From Rallus limicola (lineage: Eukaryota; Chordata; Aves; Gruiformes; Rallidae): a DNA stretch of 64,000 nucleotides. Positions 36,447-48,797 of the stretch are shown here, in pieces. Both the position numbers and the translations under genes were made by a program. Positions within the stretch are counted from its first letter, which is position 1. Every line of letters starts with the position of its first letter. The DNA lies in assembly GCA_022605955.1 (NCBI GenBank), contig JAKCOZ010000040.1:6024558-6088557 (forward strand). Direction: 5' to 3'. The notes below the pieces were generated by a model. The model saw nothing but the letters and a program-made list of their open reading frames with translations. It did no database searches and was not told where the DNA came from.

Positions 36447-39400
36447 CTAGAAAGAAAAGCAAGATTCAAGGAGGAGGGAGGAGAAGGAGGAGAAAAGGGG
36501 AGGAGAGTCAAACAGTTTCTTACAAATAAAGAGGCGAAAGGAAGGAAAAAAAGGAAAAAGAAAAATTAAAAGAAAGAAAGAAAGGAAAGGAAAATAAAGG
36601 GGGGGGGGGAACCATCCAAGAACCAAACAGGACTTTGTTCAGAAGCAGCATTGAGTTAGGCCTGAGGTCAAGCAGCTGGAAAAGGTCCACCACAAACAGA
36701 GCACGAGATGAGCCGGTCCCACGCGTTACTGGATGGGAAGGGGACATCCCCAGAGGAGGAGGAGGAGGAGGAGGAGGAGGAGAGAGAGGAGCGAGGCGAG
36801 AGACAGACGGACACGTGGACAGACAGGCGCACACACACACACACACACACAGAGGCAGGTGGGTGGAAGGGAGAGGGGAGAAAGGCGGGAGGGGGGACAA
36901 GAAGGTGCAGCGTTAGACCGGCGCTGGGGTTGGGGTGGAGGTGCTGTTCAGCCGGGCAGGATAGAGCCTCGGCACCCCCACGCCGACCCCGGGCTCCTCC
37001 GAGGGGTGACGGTGCCCACCCCATCCCGCTGCGCCCACCGCAGCGACGTGACCCAACCCCTGCTCCTGCAAAAGCTGCTCTGGAGGGAGACGGGGTGCCT
37101 GGGGGGAAGGATGTTCATCAACCCTCCTGGAATGGGGAGAGGGCTCCTCCAGCCCCTCTTCACCCCTGCTGTTGGGTGGAGGGGTGGGGGGGGGGGAATG
37201 GCCAAATCCTGCACAGGGAGGGCAGCAAGGACTAAAGTGCCATGGAAAACTGGTCTGGGCACCCCAGTGAGGGCACCCGTGGGTTCTAGGGGCCAGGATA
37301 CTGAACGGCCATGGGGTGCCCCCAGGTGGGGACGAGGAGGAGCGTGGTGACATTTGACAGCCAGGACCGTGCTGGGGTGTGGCCCCTGGGGAAGGGGACG
37401 TCTGGGCATCCCTGGGGGTCCCAGGACCAGGACATTCTCCCCAGCCCCTTGGGGCTCCTTTCGGCTGGCGTTCCTTTTGGCAGAGGGACCCCCCCTTAAT
37501 TCTGCAGGGGTGTGAAAAACCAGACACACCCACACATGCTGGGGGTGGCTGGGAAGGACACCCCAAACTGGAGGATGGACCCTGCTCAGGGATGTCCCAC
37601 CACTGCCCTGGGACCCCAACAGCTCCAACCCAGTAACAGAGCCACTGAATGGGGGATGGGGTGGGGGGTTGACCCCTCTTGCAGAAGCTGGGGGGGGCAA
37701 GCGAGATGCCCAAATTGCATTAAGTTCCCCCCCACTCCATCCCCCCAGCTCCAGGAAGGTGGGAAAACCCCTTAATTTATCTGCCAGGTTTGGGGATCCA
37801 TCAGAATGAGCAAAATGGGGTTTATTGGGTGGTTCATTAAGGTTGGGCCCAGGGAAGGGGATTGAGACACAGATTGGGGAGGGGGGAGGATGGGGTGAGC
37901 CCGCTCACGGTGCTGCTGCCCATTGCAGGGGCAGGAGGGAGGGGAGGAGTGAGAGAGGGGACAGGAGAGGCGAAGTGGGTGGGGGGGGTGGGATTTGCTG
38001 TGGTTACCTTGCCCATGGCCTGAGCAAGCTGGAGAACCACTGCCAGCACAGGGGGGGTCAGTGAGAACAGAGGGGAGTGAGTCCCCCTGCCCACGGCAGG
38101 AGCGGTCCCCAGGGAGAGATGGGTGGGAGATGGGCTGGAGGGTGGGGGGACACATGTCATCCCATCCCATCCCATCCCATCCCATCCCATCCCATCCCAT
38201 CCCAAAGCGCTCCTCTTCCAGCTGCTGTGGCCCCCTCACCCTCTCCCCATGCTGTGGGGTACCCGGGTATCATCACGCTCCCCACGACATCACCCCCCCA
38301 TCCTGGGATGAGCTGCTCCCGTGGACACGGCGTGGTGCAAGGAGGGTCCTGGCTCTCCGAATCCTCTGAGGATGGGTCCAGCTGCCCCAGCCCCAGGTAG
38401 GTGAAGCTCCTCGGAGCCTCATGCCAAGCACACGCCTCTACAGCACCCATCACAGCAGCCAAAATGTGCTGCCAGGGGGTCTCAGGGTCCCTCAGGGCAG
38501 GGACTGAGGCTGGGGCTCAGTGCTGTCCCTCAGCGTGGCATGCGTGGCTGGGTGACAAGCAACTCTGGCTTCCTCCTTGCACCAGGCTGGTGGTACCCCT
38601 CTCAGCACACAGCCACATCTCCATCCCCCCACAGCCAGCTACTAAACCACAGATCGGGGGGGGAGTGAGAGCCCCTCCTGCACCCCAACAACTGCATCCC
38701 TACATTCCCATCCCCGCCGTGCCCAGCCAAGGAGGCACCAAGAGAGCCCAGTCCCCAAACACAGCCGGTGGGGAGGGGGGTCCTCCCCTGCCCACCACCC
38801 ACACCCACACCCTCACCCCGTACGGGGCAGCGAGGCGGGCACGGGCAGCCTGTGTTTCGCCGTGCTGCCAGGAGGATGCTGGGGATAGGCTACCTGCTGC
38901 TGGCCCTGGATCCGCATGTACTCCATCCGCTGCTTTATGTGCTTGCTTTTGTCGGGGCTGCCTTGCTGGCCCTGCTTCAGCCGGGACGCCGGGTTCACCA
39001 CCTTCATGGCTGGGATGGAAACGCCACCGCTCTGTCGGGATGGAGAATTTGGGGAAGGAAGGGGAAGGGAGGGTGTTAAAACCAGCAGGTGAAACCGCCC
39101 CCAACCGGCACCGTCGGCAGCTGGGTACTGCCAAGAGTCGGCGTCAGGTGCCTGGAGCGGTGCGGGATGGATCCCTGCGGTGATGCCCGTGGGAGGCAAA
39201 GCCAGGCAAGGGTAAGGCCACCGGCTCCACACGCCAAAGGAGTCCTCACCAGGCAGGGCTTTGGCGGGTTTGGAAACCAGCTGGGACTTACCAATGGCCA
39301 CGGCTGCAATGCAAAGAGAGTCAGGGGCAGACACGGCACACACCGGGAGACCGAGGGCAGGAGAGAGCATCCCTGTCCAGGCAGGGCTGCATGGCCAAGA

Positions 39401-42400
39401 GGAAGGGACAGACGGCGACAGGCAGAAGCAGGTTCCAGGTGGAAACGGCGGCAGAGGGAAGGTTTTTATTCACTACCTGCGCGCAGGCGGCGATACAAAG
39501 ACTGGCAAGAGCAGCAGCGAGGGAAGGGAAGTGGTACCTGAGGGTCCCTAAAGTGATGCCCTTATCAGAGCCCGGGCAATGCTGCTCACCACACATCCCA
39601 CACACACTGCCTGGGGCACCCCAGGTGCTCTCCCGGCCATCACCACTGCCTCCTGCCTGCTCCATGCTGAGCCGGACCAGCGGCTGCAGGCAGCAATGCC
39701 GGCAGTGCCAACACTGCCCTGGAGACATGCAGGAGAGGGATGAAGAGGTATCACAGCGATACCTCTGCCCTACCGCCCTGTGCTTGCAGGGGTGGGATGC
39801 GGGGTACCCCATGGCACAGTTCCCCCCACTGCACCGCACCCTCCCGGGCACAAGCAGGCACCTGGATCTCAGCATTCACAACCCACACGCAGCATCCTGG
39901 AGATGCAGCCCGAATCCTGCCCTCCCCCACTCTGCTTTGGGGACCAACTGAGGCAGCCCCAGCCGTGCCACCCCTCCTGCTGACCCCTGTGCTGGGGCTT
40001 TGCTTTGTGTGCACCTGTTGACCGGCCGCAGCATCAACCCATCCCACAGCTCCGCTTGTAGCGTGCTGGGCTCCGGTGGTACAGCGGGACCTGAGGACAG
40101 GGGGATCTGCAGCAACACCCACTTCCCAGCCCATTCACCCAGTGAGAGCATCACAACGGGGCGCAATGAGAACTGGGGGCTGAGATAATTGCTGCAAATG
40201 AAACAGGAGATTTATTCCCCGGTGCTGGCTGTTAATAAAGGAGCAGGCTGACGTCAGAGCGGCTGAGGGCAGCTCTTCCCTTCTTTTCCCAGCTATTCAG
40301 CTGCTGTGAATTCCAACAGAAACCAATTTGGGTGGCTTCAGGGATTTAATGAGGGGAAACAGCTGCTGCTGCTCACAGCCGCGCTCCAACTGCCGGTTGT
40401 TAGGAAAGTGATTGGCGAAAGGCGGAGCGCTGCTCCCTCATCCCGCACACCCAGCCCTCACCAGCCACGGGATGCTCCTCGCCAGCCCCACAACCCATCA
40501 AGCAGTGTGCTCAGCCCCCAAAACCTGCCAGGGCAGAGGCTATCAGCTCATCCAGGGTCTAATTCGGTGCTAGCGGCTGGGATGGGCACCAGGCAGCACT
40601 GGCACCGGTGAGGGGTGGTCGGCAGCACCCACCCAGCACCACCCGCCTCCACGCTGCCGTCCCTGCTGCCCGCAGTCTCGCTCCCGCTTGCCTGCGCTTC
40701 CCAAACCCGTTCAAGGGATGGGGAGGAGAAGGAGATGGGTTTTCCACCTTGGCTCTGCCTGGAGGTAGAGTCACAGAGAGGGAGCGGGTGGAGGCGGAGG
40801 AGGAGAGACATCAGAGTGAGTCCCGGGGCAGAGCACGGCAAGAGGGAGAACAGAAAATAAACCTGCGGAGTGCTGAGGGGAAGCTGCGGCTTGGGGAGCA
40901 GCGCTGGCTTGGACTTGCTTGGAGATGGACTCCCTGGAGCATCATCTTTGGCCTGACTGAGGTCCAGGGCAGTCTCGTGGTTGCAGGTGCCGTGTTTGAG
41001 ATCCCCCAGACCTTCCCCGGTCTCCTCGCTGGCATCCTTGGATCCCTCTTGTCCGAGCTGGTCATTAGGAAAGGCAAATTCAACCGAGGGGTGGCTGCTG
41101 ATCTCACTGATGGTTATTTCCAGCTCACGGATGGTTTCTTCCAGGCTATCCAGTCTCTGGTATGTGCCTTCATAGATCTCCCTGCTGCGCTGAGTCATGG
41201 AGCGGCGAGGGGACAACAGCCCTTTGCAGACCCCCTGTGCTGCCATCCCCCCTGCCCTGGCATCCTCTGTGACGCCTTCATCCCTGGCAGCAGGAGCCAC
41301 GCCGCCCTGTCCCAGCGATGCTGTGTGGTGGCTTGGCTTTGGGAAAGCAGCGACCTGCTCCCAGGGATGCTCAGCCCGGGGCTGTCGGCTTTCCCATGGG
41401 AGAGGATCCCTGCCTGTGGGAGCTCTGGGGTTTGGCACTGGGCAGACTGGGGCTGGAGAGCTGTCCTCCCTCGGTGCAGGTTTGCAAATCCCAGTGGATG
41501 GCCCAGGAGGGAGTGATGCCTCCCACACGCTCTGCCTGGCTCCTCCTTGGGGGTCCCCATCACCGGGAAGCCGGGGGACACCGCCAGACCCTCTGCCACC
41601 TGCACCAGTGGAAGGGGGCACTGCCTCACCAGCTCCAGGACCCGCAGCATCCCCCCGGGGATGAGGATGCTCTGGAGCCAAGGGACCTGTCTGGGAAGTC
41701 TTGCTGCTGCCTTCTTGCTGGCCAGCAGCTCCCAGAGCAACGTTCCCTCCTCTCTGCCCCACGGGACGGCTCAGTCTGTGCTTTGGGAGAGACGGGACCG
41801 TGCCGGATGCCAGAGGGAACCTCCACGGCTCTGCGGCTGCACGGGCACCGCCCCGGGCGGCAGGGGCTGAGGCTGGGAGGTACCCACGTATGGACAGAGA
41901 CTTTTTGGACATGCCAGGAGACACACGGCATTTCCTTCCCCCCTGGGGTGTAAGACCCCCTCCTGCTCCTCCGGTGCCGGCCGGGAGCCCGTGCTCCGAG
42001 CAGCCCGTTTCCACCCGCGCCTCCGGTTCGGCTTCAGGGGACGGCGGTTCAGACACCCACTCGGTGAGCACAATCTGCGGGAGGGAGAAAGCTCTGCTCC
42101 CCGGGGCTGCCAGGGCCAGCGGCTCCTAGGTAGAGAATTCAGACAGATTAAGAGCCAGAGGAGAGTGGTGTGAGGAAGCCGGGAGCTACCGGGAAGGATG
42201 CTGTCTGCACACACTGCTTGGGTCCCCTGGTGCCCAACCAAGGGGGCGCTGGCCAGGGAGCGCTCAGCTCCCTCCTGCCCAGCTCCACCAGTACCCACTG
42301 GGCAGGAACTGGTTTTTCCACCACGCTTAAGGCAACCTGGGCAGTGATTTTGGCCTGGAGTTGTCAGCAGAAGCGAGTAGGTGCTGTTGCACCTCTCAAA

Positions 42401-45400
42401 TGCCTTTGGAAACCTGACTGCCGTGCTTTCGCTCAGGTTTCTCCTATAAACTGGCACAGCACTGGTGTGAGGGCACAGCCCAGCCCCGCAGAACACCGTG
42501 GCTCCCTGGGGCGACCAGCAAATGAGGTGCCAAGGGGCAGCAGACCTTTAAAACCCTGAGGAGCAAGAAGTCACCTAGAAAAGGCTGTCCTTTCTGTGTT
42601 CCTGTCCCTAGGGAGGTGCAATGAGCCGTGCGATGCCCAGGGGACGAGAGCTGGAGGCGAGGGTAGGGGAGCTGGAGAGATGCTCTGGCAGAAGAGGCAC
42701 CCAGCTGCACCCATGGGCAGGGTGGATACAACCGGCACCGTGGCCTCCTGGCAGAGCCAGGAGATACAGCGGTTACAACATGCAGGCAGGTGGCACAGGG
42801 TGGGCAGCAGGGACATGTGCCCTGGCATGGCAGGTCTCACTGGGGGGGGGGGTCACTGCACCCCAGGGCAGAGAAGGAAGACGACATGAGTGTGGAGCCA
42901 GACCTGTCCAAGCTTGGGAGAGAGGGGTCCATGCCCACAGGGACAGGAGATGCTGCTGAGTCTCCCAGGTGAGGGGAGGGACACAGCGGGACCCTCAAAA
43001 CATACCCAGATCCCCACCAACAGCTGAGCTGCCCTGGATGAGGCTGCTTTCCAACGAAGGGTTCAGCAGCACCCCCTCTCCCACTCTCTGTCCCCCCATT
43101 CTGCATCCCTGAGCATTCATTCCCTGCTCCACTTTGTCCTCTCTCCGGGCACCTTTCCTTCCTCCTGCTCTCCAGCTGGGATCCCAGGGCAGGGAGGAAG
43201 GCAAGCAGGCTGGGAGGGAGCGGGGCTGAGCCATCCCGCTCAGCATCCCAGCAGCCAGGAGGGGCGATGGGACCAAGCCCAAGCGGGTCCCAGCAGCCGC
43301 TGGCCTCTGGTCCAGCCTTTCCCATTCCACCCTCATCATGCACGTGGAGCAGCATCCCTACATGCACCACCTGCCACAGCCCCCAGCCAGTGACACCCTC
43401 CCCGGGTGGTGGTAAGTCAACCAGCGCGGTGTGAGAGCCTCCTCATGCCCTGCCCAGTGCGGTGCTGGGGTGGCCCCTTCCTTCCTCCCATCCTCATGGG
43501 AATCCCAGCAGCCCCGTGCTGCTGCTACATGGGTTAGTGCTGGGTCCCGTGCCGCCCCGGTGCCGTACCCGCCGCGGCAGTGAGCAGGGGAGTGAGAGAA
43601 GCCGTTATTAGTTTGTTAAGTTGGAGGAAGAAGCAGAAGTGAGTTAAAAAAAGAGGTGGGAGAGGAGGTGGTTAAAGTGCAGCCCGTCAGCGGAAGGGAT
43701 CGTCGCTCGGAGCGAGCTGTTACCTTCCATCCTTCGGCTGCCACGGAGGCTCCGTTGGGCCACAAGTCTGCGAGCCCAGGGGAGACGGCAGCCACGAGCG
43801 TGTCGTGACGGAGCTTGGGGAGGAAAGGGGAGGCAGAGCTTCTCTGAAACACCTGGGGAGTCAAACAGGGCGGTTGGAGCGGGGAGGCTGGAGGAGGCCA
43901 GACACGCAGCCCTGTGACTGCAGGGATGCTGCCAGGGTAATGCCAGGACCAGGTCTCGGCAGAGAGTGAAACATGGGCTGTTCTCATCAGCCACCAAGGC
44001 AACGCCATTCCTCTGATGCCACTGGCATCACTGGGGACCCTGCCTGTGGCATTGCCAGTGTCCCTGCCTGCGGCATCACTGGGGTCCCTGCCTGTGGCAT
44101 TTCCAGTGTCCCCACCTGTGGCATCACTGGGGTCCCTGTCTGCGGCACTGCCGGGGTCTCTGACTCCCTGGGGCAAATCCAGCCAGGGAAAACCATCCAC
44201 AACACACTTGGGCACCTCACCCTTAGCACACAGGGGGAGGTCAAGGGGCACAGCCAGCCTGGGGGGGTCAGAGTCTCAGGACGGTGTCTCAGGTGGGATC
44301 TCCACAGGGCGCCCTGTGCACAAACCCCAGTGAACCTCCCAAAATGGTGTTAAAAACCAAATGAGTCTGACCAAAGAGACACAGTTAACCAGGCACACAG
44401 CACCTGGACCCAGCGAGGGGTCCAGCAGGGTGCACCTGCTCCACACTGTCCATCCCTGCGGCATCCTGCCAAGACTTTGGATGCCATTCCCTGGCCCCAA
44501 TCCCAAGGTGTTTCTGGACCTGATCCCAAGGTGTTCTCCATAGGTGCCCCGAGCTGGGCAGAGCCACGCTGTCTGTGTGGGCATCGCCTGCGGTGCGGGT
44601 AAGCTGGGGCATCCCGCAGCCCCTCCCGCGCTCACCTCCAGCTCCGCAATGATGCGGTCCTCGTCGTCGTCGTCTTTGATGGCAGAGGCGATGATGGGAG
44701 GGGTGGACGCCGGCCTGACCACCTCCGACACCGTCCGTCTCAGCTTCACCTGGGGCTTCTGGGTCTCCAGCTCCTCCGACTCGGCTTTCTGCAAGGAGGG
44801 GGGAGCAGGGCGGTGAGGGGTGAGGGGGTACCAAGAGCCTGGGCTGGTCTTGCTGACGGTAACCCAGGGCTCAGCAGCCACCCCACAGCCCCCCCCCGCT
44901 CCCTACCTTCATAAAACCAGGCTCCTTCTTGCTGGTGACGATGACTTCGCCGCTGCGGGTTGTGGTCAGCCCGTGGGACGAGGGGAAGCTCCGGCGAGGA
45001 GGAGGAGGGGGTGGTGATTTGGAAGGTTTCTCGGTCCGGTATCGTGGCACCGTCAGTTCGTCTGGGCACAAACGATGCTGTGAGGGCACCAGACCTTTCC
45101 CTGCCCCTCTAATACATCACCCGAGGCACGAACCTCCCTTTCGGGGCACCCCGGCTCAGCCCAGTGAGACTCCCCCCCACAGCGATGGCACAGGTGGCAC
45201 CAAGCACCCCCAGCCCCAGGGATCCAGAGGTGGACCCTTGTCCCACGCACCCCGTACCTGAGCCCCTGCGGCCGTTGGGGTCCCCTTTGCCCCCCGATTT
45301 GGGCGCATGCTGCGGCTTGGAGGGTTTGTGCTCCGGCGTGGAGGCGGTGCTGCCGCTGCCGGCGCCTTGCTTGTGCTTGGCGGCGAACTCCAGGTCGGGA

Positions 45401-48400
45401 ATGGCCTTCATCAGCTCTGCCTGCGTCTCTTCCAGCAGCCGGTTGATGTCCTTGGCGCTGTACTGGGTCAGCGCCGCCCGCTTCTCCTCCCAGTCCCGCT
45501 CAGCAGCCTGCGGGCAGCACGCGGAGCCCCTTGCACCTTCTCCCACCCTTCCAGGCAGGATGTGACCCACGGCCCTGCTGCTGCAGCCCCCCAACTTGCT
45601 GCTCGGCCTGGGAGGAGTCTGGAGGGGGTTAACAGGGCGGCATTGTCCCCTTCATCAAGCTGCACACCCCTTTCCCCAACATGTGGAATTGGGGGTGTTC
45701 CCAAGGCTGCATCACCCGGGGCTTCCCACCCTCCAGGCACCCCATCAGCTGCAAACCCCACAAGGAGGAGGATGGACCCAATTCCTGTTCCCAGTTCCAA
45801 CTGGGATAGACCCTCTGGAAGAGCCCCCCTCCCTCCCCAGCCCAGCTGAGGTGGCCACCCCAGGCTCTCACCTCCACAGATACAGCTTTGTCCGCACTCT
45901 TCTTGCTGGGGGTCTCCGGGCCTGTCTGGGTCTTGGCAGGTACCATCTCTGGAGCTCGGGAAGGGTTATTGCTCTTGGAGGGGTGGGTCTGGGTTTGGGG
46001 GGGGCTGTGCCCAAAGCTGGGCATGCCCAGGGTCTCGGTGACAGCCGTCAGGTGATGGAGGCTCACGGGGGGGCTGGTAGGCATCTCCAAATCCAGCCCT
46101 TTGCTGAAGTCTGTCTCAGGGGCCACCTTCTTGGGGGACTGGCTGAGGTTGCTGGGGGACGTCCACACACCCTCGTCCACTTGCCTGCCAGGGACAGAGC
46201 GACGGCGCTGGGTCAGGGCTGGGGAAGGGCAGGTGGGGTGGGGTCCCTGCACCCTCTCTGAACCACAGCACAAAAACACCTTGCCCTCCTGTAACTCCAC
46301 ATCCCATGGCTGAAGGTTTAGGCTCTCTGATGGCTTGGAAAGGGTCAGAGCTGCAGTGCAGCCCCTCAGGGGGCACACCGACAAGCTCCTCTCCCTGGAT
46401 GGCTGTTTTCAGGGACCTCACAGGGAACTGGGTCCCTCTGAATCCTGCCCCTCTGCCACATCTCCTCAAAAGCCCCTCAGGGGTTCTCAGGGCCAGGGAA
46501 TGACAGGTAGATTCAGCCATGGCACCATCACACAGGCTCATTGCTGAACAAATCCAGGCTGGTGAGCTCGAGGGGAGCCTGGTGCCGGAGCCATCCTGAA
46601 AGGTCTGGTAACGTGAGGAGGTGGGTGGGCTCAGCATCCCACTGGCTCTGGAAGGGGATTTTCCTTTTCCTTCTCTACAGCAGAACATTTTCCTGCTTCT
46701 CAGGAAAAGGTCACACTGAGGGCTGCCTTTCTATTGGGGTATACACTTGTTTTGAGGGGATCAGGAGAAGTCCATTTGGGAAGAGGGGCTCCCATCTGCA
46801 CACCAGGAGGGATCTGAGGGGATTCTTAAGTTCCTCAGCAGAAGAATGAGAGTTTTTACCACAGCCCTTGGGACTGGCATCTCAAACACAGAGCGGGCAC
46901 AGGGGTGAAGGAAGGGACCAGCTGCATCCCCTGTGAGGTGCTCAAAGGGGCCAGGGTGAGGGCTTGGTGCTCACCTGCGGATCTGGGCCAGGGTGTCCGT
47001 GACGGTCTTGCAGCGCTTGAGCAGCCCGTCCAGGCGGTTGGGCTCCTCTTTGAGGAACTTGACAGCTTCCACCTCCACCCGCAGCACCACCCGCATCTTG
47101 CTCTGCAGGCTGGGGAACTGGGCTGGGGTGGGAGAGAGTTTTGGGGGTGGGGTGGGCGGGGGGGTGTCAGCAGGGTACCCCACGCCTACCCAAACTGCCA
47201 TGGCTGCAGTACCGGTGATATGGGATGAATCCTGGGGAGTCTGGGCTGGTGTCTCTCCTGCTGTGCCCATCATCCCTCCCGCAGGCACCAGTCTGGGCCC
47301 CTGATGGTGCCTCCCTTATGCATCCATTGGGACCAACCTCTGCCCTGCAGCTGGGGGTTGGTGGCCAGGACCCTGGGGTGGTGGGGGCTGACACGGAGCA
47401 GGCTGCTCCAGGCTCCCTGCCCGGTGCTCTGTTCACCATCCCGGCTGCTCAGCATCAGCCCGGATTTAGGGAAGGGCTGTGGGAAAGCAGAGCTGCTCCT
47501 ACCTCTGCCCTGTGGCCCCCCAGCCCCCTCCCACTGCCTGTGTCCCCCCCTTCTCACTGCAACCGCTGCCGAATCAGCATTTACTCTCTGCCTTGGTGCT
47601 GGCAGGCAGGAGCTCTGCCACTCCAAATCGAGGGTTTGTGAAAGGCAGGATGGGGACAGCCTGGGGATGGGGATGGTTAAGGGATGGGGAAGGCCAAGGG
47701 ATGGGGATGGCCAAGGGATGGGGAAGGCGAAGGGATGGGGATGGTATGGTCAAGGGATGGGGATGGCGACAGTCGAGGGATGGGGATGGCCCAGAGATGG
47801 GAGGCTGCAGGACACATGGGTGTGGGTGACTGCACATTCCTGTGGGACAGGGACTGGCACCAGGTCTGAGCAGCCAAGAGCTGCTGGGGGAGCTTGGGCA
47901 GAGTCCTTTGGATGGCTAACAGGGCAATTTGGGGCACAGGGCAGGAGCGTGGGGTGCAGCCCTCACCCCTGCAGCAGCCCAAAGCCTGCAGGACATGCCC
48001 TGCGCTGAGGGTCAGCAGGGTACCAGCCCTGGGGATGCAGGAAAACACCCAAACAGCTACAAACACACAAACCCAGAGGCAACCCAAAGCATCCCACACG
48101 CAAGGACGGAGCAGGGAGATGCAGGTGAGGCTCTGCTCACCACCCAGCCCCAGCCCCATCGGCCTCCTCACCCTTGAGGTCTGTCAGAGTCTCTCCCAGC
48201 TGCTTGAGCACCACAGCCTTCTCCTCCAGCTCCTGCACTGGGATGAGCCGGTGGTTGTGGGCCAAATCCTTCTGGATCTTCTCCACTGACTTCTCCAGGT
48301 CACTGTGAGCACAGAGGCAGGGCAGGGGTGTCACGGCCACTCCGGGATGCTGGAGACCCCTGGAGGTGACCAGCCTGGCAGGGGTTTGGCACCCCTCCGT

Positions 48401-48766
48401 GCTGAGCACTCGGACAAAGCTGTAGCCTGGCACCATGCAGAGCTGCTGATCGACACCCAAGCAGGATCTGGCCCATGGAAGTCAGAGTTCAAATACCCCC
48501 CCATTCCCTCCCCTCCCTGCCACCAGCCCTGGGCTCACTTGAGCTGCTGGGTGATGAGCTCCTCCTCGTTGAGGTAGCGGAGCCGCTCCTCCTCCACCAA
48601 GCTGCGCTGGCGCTGCAGGGGGTCCTCGTGCTTGCGCATGGTGTCCGTCACCCGCACGCTGATCTCCGTCTCCGTCCGACGCAGCATCGTCTTCACTGTC
48701 TCCTGGTTCTGCAGCTGGGGGGATAAGGAGGAGGAGTTTGGGGGGGGTTCAACCTGGGTATGATCT

Positions 48767-48797
<31 letters not shown>

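Larger units (their letters stand above)
36447..38893 (-). other. SRCIN1 last intron
   Basis: A 2.4-kb intron. It contains a purine-rich plus strand near 36450-36610, (GGA)n at about 36755-36783, (AC)n at 36831-36850 and (CCCAT)n at 38158-38204. No exon was recognised. Confidence 0.75.
39032..40862 (-). other. SRCIN1 intron between exons O and P
   Basis: Contains the microexon candidate near 39.3 kb and an AT-richer block with a CRE-like palindrome near 40.2-40.4 kb. The remainder is ordinary GC-rich intron. Confidence 0.65.
42075..44635 (-). other. SRCIN1 intron between exons N and O
   Basis: A 2.6-kb stretch with the 129-nt cassette-exon candidate at 43.7-43.85 kb and a six-copy 24-bp minisatellite at 44.0-44.2 kb. 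No other feature was recognised. Confidence 0.65.

Noticed and set aside
38768..39079. Plus-strand frame with a hydrophobic stretch YLLLALDPHVLHPLLYVLAF
   Set aside because: It is the exact antisense of SRCIN1 exon P, whose minus-strand translation matches human.
44024..44167. Regularly spaced repeats considered as a CRISPR-like array
   Set aside because: Units are contiguous, with no spacers, in an intron of a vertebrate gene; it is a minisatellite.
43987..44244. Minus-strand frame with repeated MPQAGTPV octapeptides
   Set aside because: Explained by the 24-bp repeat unit; no splice context or similarity supports coding.
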